DNA from: Schinkia azotoformans LMG 9581 | Lineage (GTDB): Bacteria; Bacillota; Bacilli; Bacillales; Bacillaceae_J | DNA length: 64,000 bases | Direction of reading: 5' to 3' | Assembly: GCF_000307855.1 (NCBI RefSeq) | Contig: NZ_AJLR01000120.1 | Location: 1-64,000, forward strand | Position numbers and translations under genes: made by a program | Shown: positions 9,646 through 19,231 of the stretch, piece after piece | How positions within the stretch are numbered: the first letter of the stretch is position 1 | Layout of the letters: each line of letters starts with the position of its first letter | Notes under the pieces: generated by a model | Databases searched by the model: none | What the model saw: only the letters and a program-made list of their open reading frames with translations | What the model was told of the DNA's origin: nothing

Positions 9646-10347
9646 ATGATCGGAACATTATATGGTGTAGGGGTAGGTCCCGGGGATCCGGAGCTTATTA
9701 CGGTAAAAGCTTTTAGAATATTAAAGGAATCCCCGGTGGTTGCTTATCCAAAGAGCAGAATGGGGAGCAAAAGCTATGCCCACAAGATTATTGATGTGTA
9801 TATTAATCCAAATGAAAAAGAAATGCTTGGGCTTGTTTTTCCAATGACAAAGGATCAAGCGATACTAGATAAAGAATGGTCGAACACCGCCCAGTTAGTA
9901 TGGGAGAAGCTCTCAGTAGGAAAAGACGTCGCTTTTGTAACAGAGGGAGATCCGTTGTTGTACAGTACGTTTATCCATATGATGAAGCTTATGAAAAAAC
10001 GTTATCCTGAAGCAGGAATTAAAATCGTTCCTGGAATATCGTCAGTCAATGGCGCAGCCTCAAGACTTGGATTGCCACTGGCTGATGGAGATGATAAATT
10101 CGCGATTGTTCCTGCAACAGACCAATATGAGGAAATGAAAAAAGCCGTACTTGAGCATGACTGTGTCGTTTTTATTAAGGTGGCTAAAGTAATAAAGCCA
10201 ATGCTAAAACTATTAAAAGAACTAGATTTGTATAATAATGCAGCAGTTGTTACGAAGGTAACGTCTGAAGAGGAAATTATTTGGGATCTGAATGAGTTAG
10301 ATAACGTTGATTTAGAATACTTATCGTTAATGGTGGTGAGAAAGTGA
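9646..10347 (+). CDS. cbiL: Cobalt-factor II C20-methyltransferase CbiL
   Basis: This 233-aa SAM-dependent tetrapyrrole methylase has GVGVGPGDPELITVKA at the N-terminus, TEGDPLLYST in the middle and GISSVNGAASRLG after it. The YP segment after the first helix (VVAYPKS) and the family order distinguish it from CbiF. It methylates C20 of cobalt-factor II. It starts 13 nt after cbiET with GAGAGGAGAAAAGG upstream and overlaps cbiF by 4 nt. Confidence 0.93.
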   Translation: MIGTLYGVGVGPGDPELITVKAFRILKESPVVAYPKSRMGSKSYAHKIIDVYINPNEKEMLGLVFPMTKDQAILDKEWSNTAQLVWEKLSVGKDVAFVTEGDPLLYSTFIHMMKLMKKRYPEAGIKIVPGISSVNGAASRLGLPLADGDDKFAIVPATDQYEEMKKAVLEHDCVVFIKVAKVIKPMLKLLKELDLYNNAAVVTKVTSEEEIIWDLNELDNVDLEYLSLMVVRK

Positions 10348-11120
10348 AGATCTATATTATTGGGGCAGGACCTGGAGATCCTGATTTAATAACGGTAAAA
10401 GGACTTAAACTATTGGAAGAGGCGGATGTTGTCATGTATGCCGATTCCTTAGTAAATGAGGAATTAATTCAAAGGTCAAAGTCTGGAGCTGAAATCGTCA
10501 AAACGGCCGGCATGCATTTGGAGGAAATGGTTGACTATATGGTTTTACGCGCACAAGAAGGGAAGAAGGTCGTTCGTGTCCATACGGGAGATCCTGCCGT
10601 TTACGGTGCGATTATGGAGCAAATCGCCTTATTGAAAAAACAGAATATAGAAGTAGAAATTATTCCTGGCGTCAGCTCTGTATTTGCTTCAGCTGCCAGA
10701 GTGGGTGCTGAATTAACCATCCCTGATTTAACGCAGACCGTTATTCTGACAAGAGCGGAAGGAAGAACGCCAGTCCCAAAGTATGAGAAACTAAGAGATC
10801 TCGCTAGCCACCAATGTACAATCGCGTTATTTTTAAGTGCCACACTAACGAAGAAAATCGTTCGTGAATTTATAGAAGCGGGTTGGAGTGAAAAGACCCC
10901 TGTTGCTGTGGTATATAAAGCAACTTGGCCAGATGAGAAAATTGTTCGAACTACGCTCGAGAATCTTGATGAGGACATGCAAAAAAATGGGATTAGAAAG
11001 CAAGCGATGATTTTAGCAGGGTGGGCTCTTGGCGAAGATATTCATGATAAGGATTACCGCTCTAAACTATATGATAAAGCATTTACACATGGATTTAGAA
11101 AAGGTGTACTGGAAACATGA
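10344..11120 (+). CDS. cbiF: Cobalt-precorrin-4 C11-methyltransferase CbiF
   Basis: This 258-aa tetrapyrrole methylase shows IIGAGPGDPDLITVKG, VMYADSLV, VHTGDPAVYGA and VIPGVSSVFASAARVGAE-type motifs (here IIPGVSS). CbiF methylates C11. The start is a GTG that overlaps the cbiL TGA as GTGA. The last bases overlap cbiG by 4 nt, so cbiL, cbiF and cbiG are probably translationally coupled. Confidence 0.95.
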   Translation: MKIYIIGAGPGDPDLITVKGLKLLEEADVVMYADSLVNEELIQRSKSGAEIVKTAGMHLEEMVDYMVLRAQEGKKVVRVHTGDPAVYGAIMEQIALLKKQNIEVEIIPGVSSVFASAARVGAELTIPDLTQTVILTRAEGRTPVPKYEKLRDLASHQCTIALFLSATLTKKIVREFIEAGWSEKTPVAVVYKATWPDEKIVRTTLENLDEDMQKNGIRKQAMILAGWALGEDIHDKDYRSKLYDKAFTHGFRKGVLET

Positions 11121-12223
11121 TTAATGAGAAAAAGGACTATTGCATTATTGCCATTACAAAGCATGGGGTACAACTTGCCCGCGATTTACATGAAAAGTGG
11201 CCAGAGGCTAATTTATTTTACATGAGTAAGTTTGAACAAGGGGATGAAAAAGAACGTTCGATCGGAATGTTCTCAGGCAGTGTTCGTTTACAGTTACCTA
11301 CCTTGTTCGAAAGCTATAAAGGTCTCGTTTTAATAGTTTCATTGGGAGCGGTAGTAAGAATGATAGCCCCACTTTTGAAGGATAAAAAAACGGATCCTGC
11401 CATTGTCGTTATCGATGATAAAGGGGAAAATGTAATTAGTGTTCTTTCCGGTCATTTAGGTGGTGCCAATCAATTAACGGAGAAAATAGCCAAAATGATT
11501 CATGCAAGGCCTATTATCACAACGGCATCGGATGTGGGCCAAACCATCGCTGTCGATATTTTTGGACGCGAGTTTGGATGGCAATATGAGTCTGATGAGA
11601 AGTTAACACCTGTAAGTGCGGCGGTTGTTAATGAAGAAAAGGTTGCCGTCGTCCAGGAATCAGGGGAATTAAATTGGTGGAAATACTCGAAACCACTCCC
11701 TTCTAATATTAAAGTTTACGACTCTATTAAACTTGCGAAAAGAGACAACCCGAATGCAGCGTTAGTTATAACACACCGTTTATTAACGGATGAGGAAAAA
11801 GACATCCTTGATAACGGTATTCTGTACAGGCCAAAGGTGATTGTACTTGGAATGGGCTGTAATAGAGGGACAAGTGCAGACGAAATTGACGGAGTCATTC
11901 ATGAAACATTGGCGGAGCTTCAATTTTCTTTAAAAAGTGTTAAAGCCATTTGTACGATTGATTTAAAAAAGGATGAGCAGGGTTTTCTGGATATTATCAA
12001 TAAATATGGATGGGATTTTATTACATATACTCCGGAAGAGCTAAATCAAGTTGCAATTAGTGATCCATCCGATACGGTCTATAAATACACTGGAGCCTAT
12101 GGTGTAAGTGAACCTGCGGCACTACTTTATAGTAAAACGAAAAAATTAGAATTAGTGAAGAAAAAATCGGGAAATGTTACGATTTCAGTGGGTATACTGG
12201 CAAATGAAAAAGGGAGAGGTTAA
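11117..12223 (+). CDS. cbiG: Cobalt-precorrin-5A hydrolase CbiG
   Basis: This 368-aa protein opens the delta-lactone of cobalt-precorrin-5A and releases acetaldehyde. The central region has LVLIVSLGAVVRMIAPLL and the family motif VISVLSGHLGGANQLT near residues 105-120. The C-terminal CbiG domain begins at about residue 230 with IVLGMGCNRGTS. It ends 1 nt before the cbiA start codon. Confidence 0.95.
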   Translation: MINEKKDYCIIAITKHGVQLARDLHEKWPEANLFYMSKFEQGDEKERSIGMFSGSVRLQLPTLFESYKGLVLIVSLGAVVRMIAPLLKDKKTDPAIVVIDDKGENVISVLSGHLGGANQLTEKIAKMIHARPIITTASDVGQTIAVDIFGREFGWQYESDEKLTPVSAAVVNEEKVAVVQESGELNWWKYSKPLPSNIKVYDSIKLAKRDNPNAALVITHRLLTDEEKDILDNGILYRPKVIVLGMGCNRGTSADEIDGVIHETLAELQFSLKSVKAICTIDLKKDEQGFLDIINKYGWDFITYTPEELNQVAISDPSDTVYKYTGAYGVSEPAALLYSKTKKLELVKKKSGNVTISVGILANEKGRG

Positions 12224-12224
12224 G

Positions 12225-13595
12225 ATGTCAGATCGTAGACTCGTAATCGGCGGTACAGGCAGTGGTGTCGGAAAAACAACCTTAACAATTGGACTGATGG
12301 CAGCTTTCCAAAAGCGAGGTCTAACTGTACAGGGCTTCAAATGTGGGCCTGACTATATCGATCCTTCCTATCATAGTGCTGTTACTGGTAGAGTTTCCCG
12401 TAACATTGATAGCTGGATGATTTCGCATGATTTACTTAAAGATATATTTGCCCGAGGATCTGAGGGTGCAGATATTTCAATTATTGAAGGCGTAATGGGT
12501 TTTTATGATGGCAAGGACCCAATAAACAACAGTGGCAGTACAGCTGAGATTAGCATCATTACCGAGTCACCGGTAGTTTTGATTGTAAACTGTGCCAGTA
12601 TGGCTCGAAGTGCCGCCGCGATTGTAAAAGGGTTTCAACTATTAGAACCGAACGTCAATATTGTAGCCGTTATTGCCAATCGGGTTGGTAGTGAAGGTCA
12701 CTATAAACTTGTGAAAACAGCGATTGAACAAGAATGTAAAGTGCCGGTAGTCGGCTATTTATTAAAGAACGAAATGATTGAAATACCTGAACGTCATTTG
12801 GGGTTAATACCCTCCATTGAAAGAGGAGAACTAGACTCTTTTTTTGATAAACTTGGTGAATTAATTGAAGCAACAGTAGACCTAGATCTTTTATACCAAT
12901 TGGCAAAAACAAACGAGCTCAAGGAATACTCTACGAATCTTTTTGATAATAAAGCTGAAAAAGGGATTCGGATCGCCATTGCTAAAGATGCCGCCTTTAA
13001 TTTTTATTATCAAGAAAATCTTGAACTTCTTGAAGCCGAAGGAGCTGAGCTTGTTTACTTTTCCCCATTAAACGGGGAAGGATTGCCTGAGAATATTCAC
13101 GGTTTATATTTGGGAGGCGGCTTTCCAGAAGAGTTTGCTGAACAGCTTAGTAGTTTAGAAGAAGTTAGAAAATCTATTAAGGATGGAATTGAAAAAGGGC
13201 TCCCAACACTGGCTGAGTGCGGCGGGTTTATGTTTTTAACAGAGTCGATTGAAACGAATTCAGGAGATGTTTTTCCAATGGTCGGTCTTATTCCGGGAAA
13301 AGTTAAAATGCAAAAAAGGCTGGCTGCTTTAGGTTACCGACAAATAAAAGGGGCAGATAATAATTTTTTGCTGAGTCCCAATTTGGAAGCAAAAGGGCAT
13401 GAATTTCATTATTCCACCTTCGAGCCAAGTGAACCAATCGGTTATGCCTACGAAACAAAAGGGATGAGAGGGTTAAAAGAGGAAGGCTATATGAACTATA
13501 ATCTCATCTCAGGGTATACTCATTTTCATTTTGCATCCTGTCCGGAGATGGTCGGAAATTGGATTCGAAAATGTGAGGAGTGGAAGGGAAAATGA
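12225..13595 (+). CDS. cbiA: Cobyrinate a,c-diamide synthase CbiA
   Basis: This 456-aa ATP- and glutamine-dependent amidotransferase amidates the a and c side chains of cobyrinate. A P-loop IGGTGSGVGKTTLTIG is at the N-terminus. The class I glutamine amidotransferase domain has Cys in AECGGFMFL and His in GYTHFHFAS. I chose the ATG at 12225 with GGGAGAGG upstream. An upstream in-frame ATG at 12174 lies inside cbiG and lacks a ribosome site. It overlaps cbiP by 4 nt. Confidence 0.95.
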   Translation: MSDRRLVIGGTGSGVGKTTLTIGLMAAFQKRGLTVQGFKCGPDYIDPSYHSAVTGRVSRNIDSWMISHDLLKDIFARGSEGADISIIEGVMGFYDGKDPINNSGSTAEISIITESPVVLIVNCASMARSAAAIVKGFQLLEPNVNIVAVIANRVGSEGHYKLVKTAIEQECKVPVVGYLLKNEMIEIPERHLGLIPSIERGELDSFFDKLGELIEATVDLDLLYQLAKTNELKEYSTNLFDNKAEKGIRIAIAKDAAFNFYYQENLELLEAEGAELVYFSPLNGEGLPENIHGLYLGGGFPEEFAEQLSSLEEVRKSIKDGIEKGLPTLAECGGFMFLTESIETNSGDVFPMVGLIPGKVKMQKRLAALGYRQIKGADNNFLLSPNLEAKGHEFHYSTFEPSEPIGYAYETKGMRGLKEEGYMNYNLISGYTHFHFASCPEMVGNWIRKCEEWKGK

Positions 13596-15109
13596 AAAAA
13601 GCACTTCCAATCATGATTCAAGGTACTCATTCTGATGCTGGAAAAAGCATAATAACGACGGGCCTTTGTAGAATTTTCTATCAAGATGGTTATAAAACAG
13701 CCCCATTTAAATCACAAAATATGGCACTTAACTCTTACATAACGTTGGATGGAAAAGAAATCGGCAGAGCCCAAGGTGTTCAGGCAGAGGCAGCTAAGAC
13801 AATCGCCACAACAGATATGAATCCGATTCTAATTAAACCGACTCGTGACCAGGAGTCACAAATTGTTGTTCATGGGAAACCATATAGAAATATGGAAGCA
13901 GGAAGTTATCGGAAAGATTTTTTTGAAACAGGACTGCAATTGATTAAAGATTCCTACGCAAAGCTTTCAGAAAACTATGATCGAATTGTCATTGAGGGGG
14001 CAGGGAGCCCTGCGGAAATCAATTTAAATGATCGAGAGCTTGTTAATATGCGTGTTGCGAACTTGACCAATGCTCCGGTTATTTTAGTTGGAGATATTGA
14101 AAAGGGTGGTGTTTTTGCCAGTTTAGTAGGTACCTTGCAGCTTCTTTCCGAGGAAGACCGTAAACGGGTAATCGGAGTCATCATCAATAAATTCCGTGGT
14201 GACTTATCGCTATTAACTCCAGGTCTTGATTGGTTTGAAGCATATACGGGGGTTCCTATTTTAGGGGTGATTCCTTATATTCATAATCTTACTATAGATG
14301 CCGAGGATTCGGTTGCTTTAAATCGATACTCCCATGAAGAGGATCCTACAAAGGAAATCGATATTGCGGTCGTTCGTTATCCGATGATTTCAAACTTTAC
14401 AGATATTGATCCGTTCATTCGTGAGCCAGACTGTCATGTTCGCTTTATAACGAAGCCTGAACAATTAAAGCAACCAGATATTATTATTCTTCCTGGAAGT
14501 AAGAATACGATTGAAGATTTGAGATTTTTAAAAGAAACAGGGTTAATGGGCAAAATTATTTCCGTTTATAAGAGCGGAAGAACAAAAGTAGTTGGCATTT
14601 GCGGTGGATATCAAATGTTGGGAGAATCCATCACGGATCCGAATCATATCGAATCAAGTATTTCTTTTGAAACAGGTTTGCAGTTATTACCGATACAAAC
14701 AACGATTACAAAAGAGAAAACGACCACTTTATCGGAGGGTCTTATAAGTTTTGGTGGCTTTGATATTCTAGTAGAAGGCTATGAAATACATATGGGACAG
14801 TCTACATATGGGGATTCCTATACTCCGTTGATTGTAATCAAGGATCGATCTGATGGTTGTGTTAGTAACAACGGAAGCGTTATGGGAACGTATTTCCATG
14901 GTATTTTCCATAATGATTTATTTAGAGAGAAATTTATTAATGAAGTGCGAAAAATGAAAGGACTTGAAGCTGTACATGGGCGTATCTCTTTTAATCAACT
15001 TAGAGAAGATGCCTTCGACCATCTTGCAAGTCATATTAGAGAGCATGTGAAGTTAGATTATATTTATAAAAAAATGGAAGAATTTCAAACAAGAGGTGTA
15101 TCGAAATGA
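13592..15109 (+). CDS. cbiP: Cobyric acid synthase CbiP
   Basis: This 505-aa protein adds four amide groups (b, d, e, g) to adenosylcobyrinic diamide. The P-loop-like IQGTHSDAGKSIITTGLC opens the protein. The glutaminase domain has Cys in VVGICGGYQMLG and His in MGTYFHGIFHN. The ATG at 13592 overlaps the cbiA stop as ATGA and follows GAGGAGTGGAAGGG. An in-frame GTG at 13580 is less likely. Its end overlaps cobT by 4 nt. Confidence 0.95.
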   Translation: MKKALPIMIQGTHSDAGKSIITTGLCRIFYQDGYKTAPFKSQNMALNSYITLDGKEIGRAQGVQAEAAKTIATTDMNPILIKPTRDQESQIVVHGKPYRNMEAGSYRKDFFETGLQLIKDSYAKLSENYDRIVIEGAGSPAEINLNDRELVNMRVANLTNAPVILVGDIEKGGVFASLVGTLQLLSEEDRKRVIGVIINKFRGDLSLLTPGLDWFEAYTGVPILGVIPYIHNLTIDAEDSVALNRYSHEEDPTKEIDIAVVRYPMISNFTDIDPFIREPDCHVRFITKPEQLKQPDIIILPGSKNTIEDLRFLKETGLMGKIISVYKSGRTKVVGICGGYQMLGESITDPNHIESSISFETGLQLLPIQTTITKEKTTTLSEGLISFGGFDILVEGYEIHMGQSTYGDSYTPLIVIKDRSDGCVSNNGSVMGTYFHGIFHNDLFREKFINEVRKMKGLEAVHGRISFNQLREDAFDHLASHIREHVKLDYIYKKMEEFQTRGVSK

Positions 15110-16158
15110 CAATCGAAACCAAGTATTCAAATATTCCAAGCATAGATGCCGAGATGGGGAAGAAAGTATTTAATTATATTCAAACTTTAACAAAGCCGGT
15201 TGGAAGCCTCGGTAGATTAGAGGAACTGGCAGTTCAGTTGGGAGAAATAACTAGCAATCCTTTTCCGACAGTTACTCCTCCGGGAATATTAGTGTTTGCT
15301 GCTGACCACGGTGTCGCGGTTGAGGGAGTATCCGCTTATCCAAAGGAAGTAACAGCTCAAATGGTCCTCAATTTCCTTGGTGGTGGTGCAGGTATCAATG
15401 TGTTTGGGAGACAAATAGGTGCAATCCAAAGAGTAATCGATATTGGTGTTGCAAGTGATATAGAAGAACCAGGAGTCATTCAAAAAAAGGTCCGGTACGG
15501 AACAGGGAACTTTTTGGTTGAAGAGGCGATGACAAGAAACGAGGTTGAACAAGCACTCGAAATCGGTTTTAGTCAATGTGAAGAGGTTATCCAAGAAGGT
15601 GCCAAATGTATCATCTTAGGTGAACTTGGAATTGGTAATACAACAACAAGCAGTGCGATGTTAGCAGCACTTAACGGAGTAGATTCTGTAGGTGATTTGA
15701 TTGGAAGAGGAACAGGTATATCGGATGAAAAGTTACTCCTGAAGCAACAGGTAATTGAAAAAGCTTTAGCTGAAAGAAAGCCAAATCCATCGGATCCAAT
15801 TGATGTTCTTTCAAAGGTGGGTGGACTTGAAATTGCTGGAATGGCAGGGGCGATGCTGGCAGCAGCCCAAAATAGAGTGCCAATTCTTGTTGATGGGTTT
15901 ATTTCAACGATTTCAGCATTGGTCGCAAAAGCAATAAATCCTGCCGCTGGAGACTATATGATTGTAGGTCATCGCTCTGCAGAACCTGGCCACTTGCTGG
16001 CACTACAACTATTAGAAAAACAACCATTAATAGATTTAGGGATGCGATTGGGAGAAGGAACTGGTGCAGCCGTTGCCTTTCCAATTCTTCAATCTGCAAC
16101 ATTAATGATAAAAGAAATGGCTACTTTCGAGTCAGCTGGAGTTTCGAGCAAAGAGTAA
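15106..16158 (+). CDS. cobT: Nicotinate-nucleotide:dimethylbenzimidazole phosphoribosyltransferase CobT
   Basis: This 350-aa enzyme makes alpha-ribazole phosphate from NaMN and 5,6-dimethylbenzimidazole for the lower loop. It shows TKPVGSLGRLEELA, FAADHGVAVEGVSAYP, GELGIGNTTTSSA and, near the C-terminus, MRLGEGTGAAVAFP with the catalytic Glu. No bluB or bza gene lies in the window, so the base must be made or imported elsewhere. Confidence 0.95.
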   Translation: MTIETKYSNIPSIDAEMGKKVFNYIQTLTKPVGSLGRLEELAVQLGEITSNPFPTVTPPGILVFAADHGVAVEGVSAYPKEVTAQMVLNFLGGGAGINVFGRQIGAIQRVIDIGVASDIEEPGVIQKKVRYGTGNFLVEEAMTRNEVEQALEIGFSQCEEVIQEGAKCIILGELGIGNTTTSSAMLAALNGVDSVGDLIGRGTGISDEKLLLKQQVIEKALAERKPNPSDPIDVLSKVGGLEIAGMAGAMLAAAQNRVPILVDGFISTISALVAKAINPAAGDYMIVGHRSAEPGHLLALQLLEKQPLIDLGMRLGEGTGAAVAFPILQSATLMIKEMATFESAGVSSKE

Positions 16159-16162
16159 GAGT

Positions 16163-16819
16163 ATGGGAGAGAGTCGCCTGAAAAATTATCCGATTACTTT
16201 AAAGCTTGCAGGTAAGCAAGTTGTCGTGATAGGTGGGGGAACGGTAGCCGAAAGAAAGATTCATAATTTACTTGATACGGGAGCCGTTATAAACGTTATA
16301 AGTCCAGTTGCTACCGCCACCATCCAATCATGGCTGGCAACCACGAAAATAAACTGGAAAAAGAAATACTTCGAAGATGATGATATTAAGGATGCGCTTC
16401 TCATAGTTGCTGCAACAAATGAAAGAACTGTTAATCAGCGGGTTTTAAAGGCTAGTAGGCCGCATCAGTTAATTAACGTTGTTGATGATCCAGAGGGAAG
16501 TAATTTTTTTGTTCCCTCTACATTGCATCGAGGGAAACTATCGATATCAGTTTCAACCTCAGGAGCAAGTCCAGGTCTTGCAAAAAAAATCGTGAAAGAA
16601 TTGGCCAGTAAATATGATGAGGATTATGAGGAATATCTTGATTTTCTCTTTGAAACTCGTAGATTCATTCAAAAAAACATCTCGAACCTAAAAGAAAGAA
16701 CGGAATTGCTCACACAGCTCCTTGATGAGCGATTTCTATCTTTAACAATAGAGCAGCAATACGAGAAAAGGGATCAACTAATAAATAAGTTAATGTTGAA
16801 AAGGAGGGATTCAGAATGA
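16163..16819 (+). CDS. sirC: Precorrin-2 dehydrogenase (SirC/YlnF-like)
   Basis: This 218-aa NAD-dependent enzyme oxidises precorrin-2 to sirohydrochlorin, the substrate of CbiX. The Rossmann motif VVIGGGTVAERKIHNLLDTGA is at residues 20-40, and NVVDDPEGSNFFVPSTLHRGKL is the Met8/SirC-type core. It resembles the stand-alone B. megaterium SirC rather than the trifunctional CysG. It could equally supply siroheme synthesis. It overlaps cobA by 4 nt. Confidence 0.88.
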   Translation: MGESRLKNYPITLKLAGKQVVVIGGGTVAERKIHNLLDTGAVINVISPVATATIQSWLATTKINWKKKYFEDDDIKDALLIVAATNERTVNQRVLKASRPHQLINVVDDPEGSNFFVPSTLHRGKLSISVSTSGASPGLAKKIVKELASKYDEDYEEYLDFLFETRRFIQKNISNLKERTELLTQLLDERFLSLTIEQQYEKRDQLINKLMLKRRDSE

Positions 16820-17589
16820 AAAAAGGAAAAGTTTTTCTTGTTGGTGCAGGTCCGGGGGATATTAAACTAATGACCTTATATGGTATGGAATGTATCAAAA
16901 AGGCTGATGTAATTGCTTATGATCGTTTAATAAACAAAGAGCTGTTATCCTACGCAAAAGAGGGGGCAGAGCTGATATACGTTGGCAAGTTACCCGGTAA
17001 ACATGCATTAATACAAGAAGAGATTCATGATTTATTAATTGAAAAAGCCAAAAGTGGGAAAAGTGTTACGAGGTTAAAAGGTGGAGATCCTTGTGTTTTT
17101 GGGAGAGTTGGGGAAGAAGCTGAGGTGTTGGCCGAGCACGGAATCCCGTTTGAAATCGTTCCTGGAGTGACCTCTGGAATAGCTGCTCCTGCCTATGCGG
17201 GAATACCAGTCACTCACCGTGACTACGCTACTTCCTTTACGATTGTTACGGGACACGCTAAAGAAGATAATGGAGTGGCTGGAATTAATTGGTCAGCCTT
17301 GGCCGGGGGTAGTGACACGATTGCTTTTTATATGGGAGTTGCCAACTTATCCCAAATTTGTGCTAAACTTATACAGCATGGTAAAAGTCCGACCACACCG
17401 GTTGCGGTTATCCAGTGGGGGACAACAGAATTACAGCATACCGTGACAGGTGACTTATCAACAATAGAGGAAATTGTAGATAAAGCCGGTATTAGCCATC
17501 CTGCGATCATTGTCGTTGGTGAGGTTGTTAGGTTAAGAGAAAAAATTAAGTGGTTTCAGGAACAAGGGGAAGGAGAGGTTGTAAAATGA
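16816..17589 (+). CDS. cobA: Uroporphyrinogen-III C-methyltransferase CobA
   Basis: This 257-aa SUMT methylates uroporphyrinogen III at C2 and C7 to give precorrin-2, the entry to both siroheme and B12. It contains VGAGPGDIKLMTLYG, IYVGKLPGKHA, TRLKGGDPCVFGRVGEEAE and the family GIPVTHRDYATSFTIVTGH. It is coupled to the dehydrogenase gene before it and overlaps btuR by 4 nt. Confidence 0.95.
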   Translation: MKKGKVFLVGAGPGDIKLMTLYGMECIKKADVIAYDRLINKELLSYAKEGAELIYVGKLPGKHALIQEEIHDLLIEKAKSGKSVTRLKGGDPCVFGRVGEEAEVLAEHGIPFEIVPGVTSGIAAPAYAGIPVTHRDYATSFTIVTGHAKEDNGVAGINWSALAGGSDTIAFYMGVANLSQICAKLIQHGKSPTTPVAVIQWGTTELQHTVTGDLSTIEEIVDKAGISHPAIIVVGEVVRLREKIKWFQEQGEGEVVK

Positions 17590-18125
17590 GTAAATCTAAT
17601 GGATTAGTTCTAGTATATACAGGAGATGGCAAAGGGAAAACGACTGCGGCCCTCGGCTTGGCAGTTCGTGCAACAGGAAGAGGAAAAAAAGTTTTGATGG
17701 TCCAATTCATTAAATCACCGGAGCGAACATATGGAGAACAGCTTGCATTAGAGAAAATTGGTATTGAGATTTATCAAAAAGGTTCTGGTTTTACATGGAC
17801 AAAGACTCCAGAGGAACATCGTGAAGCGCTAAAAAATGCATGGGCATTTGTAAAGGAAAAAGTCTCAAGTGGGTCCTATGATGTGTTAATATTAGATGAG
17901 ATTAATAATGCTCTAGCGATCGATACATTCCCTATTGACGATGTTCTTCCATTAAAGGAAGTCCTTGATTTTATTGAGAAGTATCGTGGAACGATGCATA
18001 TTGTTTTAACAGGAAGAGCTGCAAAGAATGAAATTATTGAAGCGGCAGATTTAGTCACGGAAATGAAACCAATTAAGCATTATTATGATGAAGGAATTCC
18101 GGCAGTGAAGGGAATTGAATTTTAA
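17586..18125 (+). CDS. btuR: Cob(I)alamin adenosyltransferase, BtuR/CobO type
   Basis: This 179-aa ATP:corrinoid adenosyltransferase attaches the upper adenosyl ligand. It has the P-loop YTGDGKGKTTAALGLA, the family segment VQFIKSPERTYGEQ, and VLILDEINNAL as the Walker B equivalent. I chose the ATG at 17586 (ATGA overlap with cobA) and not the in-frame ATG 36 nt upstream, which lies inside cobA. The stop overlaps the next ATG by one base. Confidence 0.93.
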   Translation: MSKSNGLVLVYTGDGKGKTTAALGLAVRATGRGKKVLMVQFIKSPERTYGEQLALEKIGIEIYQKGSGFTWTKTPEEHREALKNAWAFVKEKVSSGSYDVLILDEINNALAIDTFPIDDVLPLKEVLDFIEKYRGTMHIVLTGRAAKNEIIEAADLVTEMKPIKHYYDEGIPAVKGIEF

Positions 18126-19231
18126 TGGCAATCATTGAAAAGCATGGCCATGGCGGAGATCTATTAACGGCACAAAACCTTTTTGGTATACCTCAAGACC
18201 AGATTCTTGATTTTAGTGCCAATATTAATCCCTTTGGCCCACCGGAAAGTGCGATGAAGGCCATCATAGATAACATACATACTATTGTTCATTATCCGGA
18301 TCCGGTTCATCGCTGCTTAAGTACTAGGCTTGCCGAAAAGCTAAGTATTTCAGAAGAACAGCTAGTGATCGGGAATGGGGCTGCTGAATGTATGGCACTC
18401 GTTCTACTTGCCCTTCAGCCCAAATTAGTTGGTATTGTCTACCCATCTTTTTCAGAATATACAACCTTATCTAGTACATTGGGTGCAACGATTGAGCCGT
18501 GTTTTGGTTGTATAGAAAATAATTTTAAACCAGAAATGTCTGATTTATATCAGTTACTAGATAAAGTAGATTTAGTTTTTATCGGTCAACCGAATAATCC
18601 GACCGGTATTCTATATACGAAGGAAGAGCTAAGAAGCCTAGCAATGCAAGCCAGGAATACGAATACATATCTTGTTATCGATGAAGCGTTTATCGACTTT
18701 GTTCCTGTTCAGGAGAATTATACGATTTTAGATGAATTGAATCATTTTCCAAATATTATTATCATAAGATCGATGACTAAATTTTATGCGATTCCGGGTC
18801 TGCGCTTGGGCTATTCGATTTGTTCGGAGGAAGTGGCACTCCTGCTTAAGAGGAAGCAAGTAACTTGGAGTGTAAATAGTCTTGCATTGATCGCGGGTGA
18901 AGCATGCCTTCAGGAAAGTGGATATGCAGAAAAAACAATCGCGTTTATTGAAAGTGAAAGAGCTTATTTAATAGAAAGACTTGAAAAAGAGTTTAATTTT
19001 ACGGTATTACCTAGTACGGCTAATTTTCTATTAGTAAGACTTCCGGCTTCAATGACGGCAAATGAGTTGCAATCAAAAATGGGGCAGCATGGAATTATGA
19101 TTCGTTCCTGCTCGATGTACCCGGGACTATCAGAGCGGGATTTCCGTATTGCTGTTCGTACAAGGAAAGAAAATAATCAATTTCTTGAGGTACTAGAGAA
19201 AGTTGTTAAGAATTGGGGCGAAATAAAATGA
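18125..19231 (+). CDS. cobD: Threonine-phosphate decarboxylase CobD (histidinol-phosphate aminotransferase-like)
   Basis: This 368-aa PLP enzyme decarboxylates L-threonine O-3-phosphate to aminopropanol phosphate. The N-terminus HGHGGDLLTAQNLFG and ILDFSANINPFGPP are characteristic of CobD. The PLP lysine lies in SMTKFYAIPGLRLGY. It belongs with the threonine kinase and cbiB genes at the operon end, which make and attach the linker. It overlaps cobU by 4 nt. Confidence 0.93.
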   Translation: MAIIEKHGHGGDLLTAQNLFGIPQDQILDFSANINPFGPPESAMKAIIDNIHTIVHYPDPVHRCLSTRLAEKLSISEEQLVIGNGAAECMALVLLALQPKLVGIVYPSFSEYTTLSSTLGATIEPCFGCIENNFKPEMSDLYQLLDKVDLVFIGQPNNPTGILYTKEELRSLAMQARNTNTYLVIDEAFIDFVPVQENYTILDELNHFPNIIIIRSMTKFYAIPGLRLGYSICSEEVALLLKRKQVTWSVNSLALIAGEACLQESGYAEKTIAFIESERAYLIERLEKEFNFTVLPSTANFLLVRLPASMTANELQSKMGQHGIMIRSCSMYPGLSERDFRIAVRTRKENNQFLEVLEKVVKNWGEIK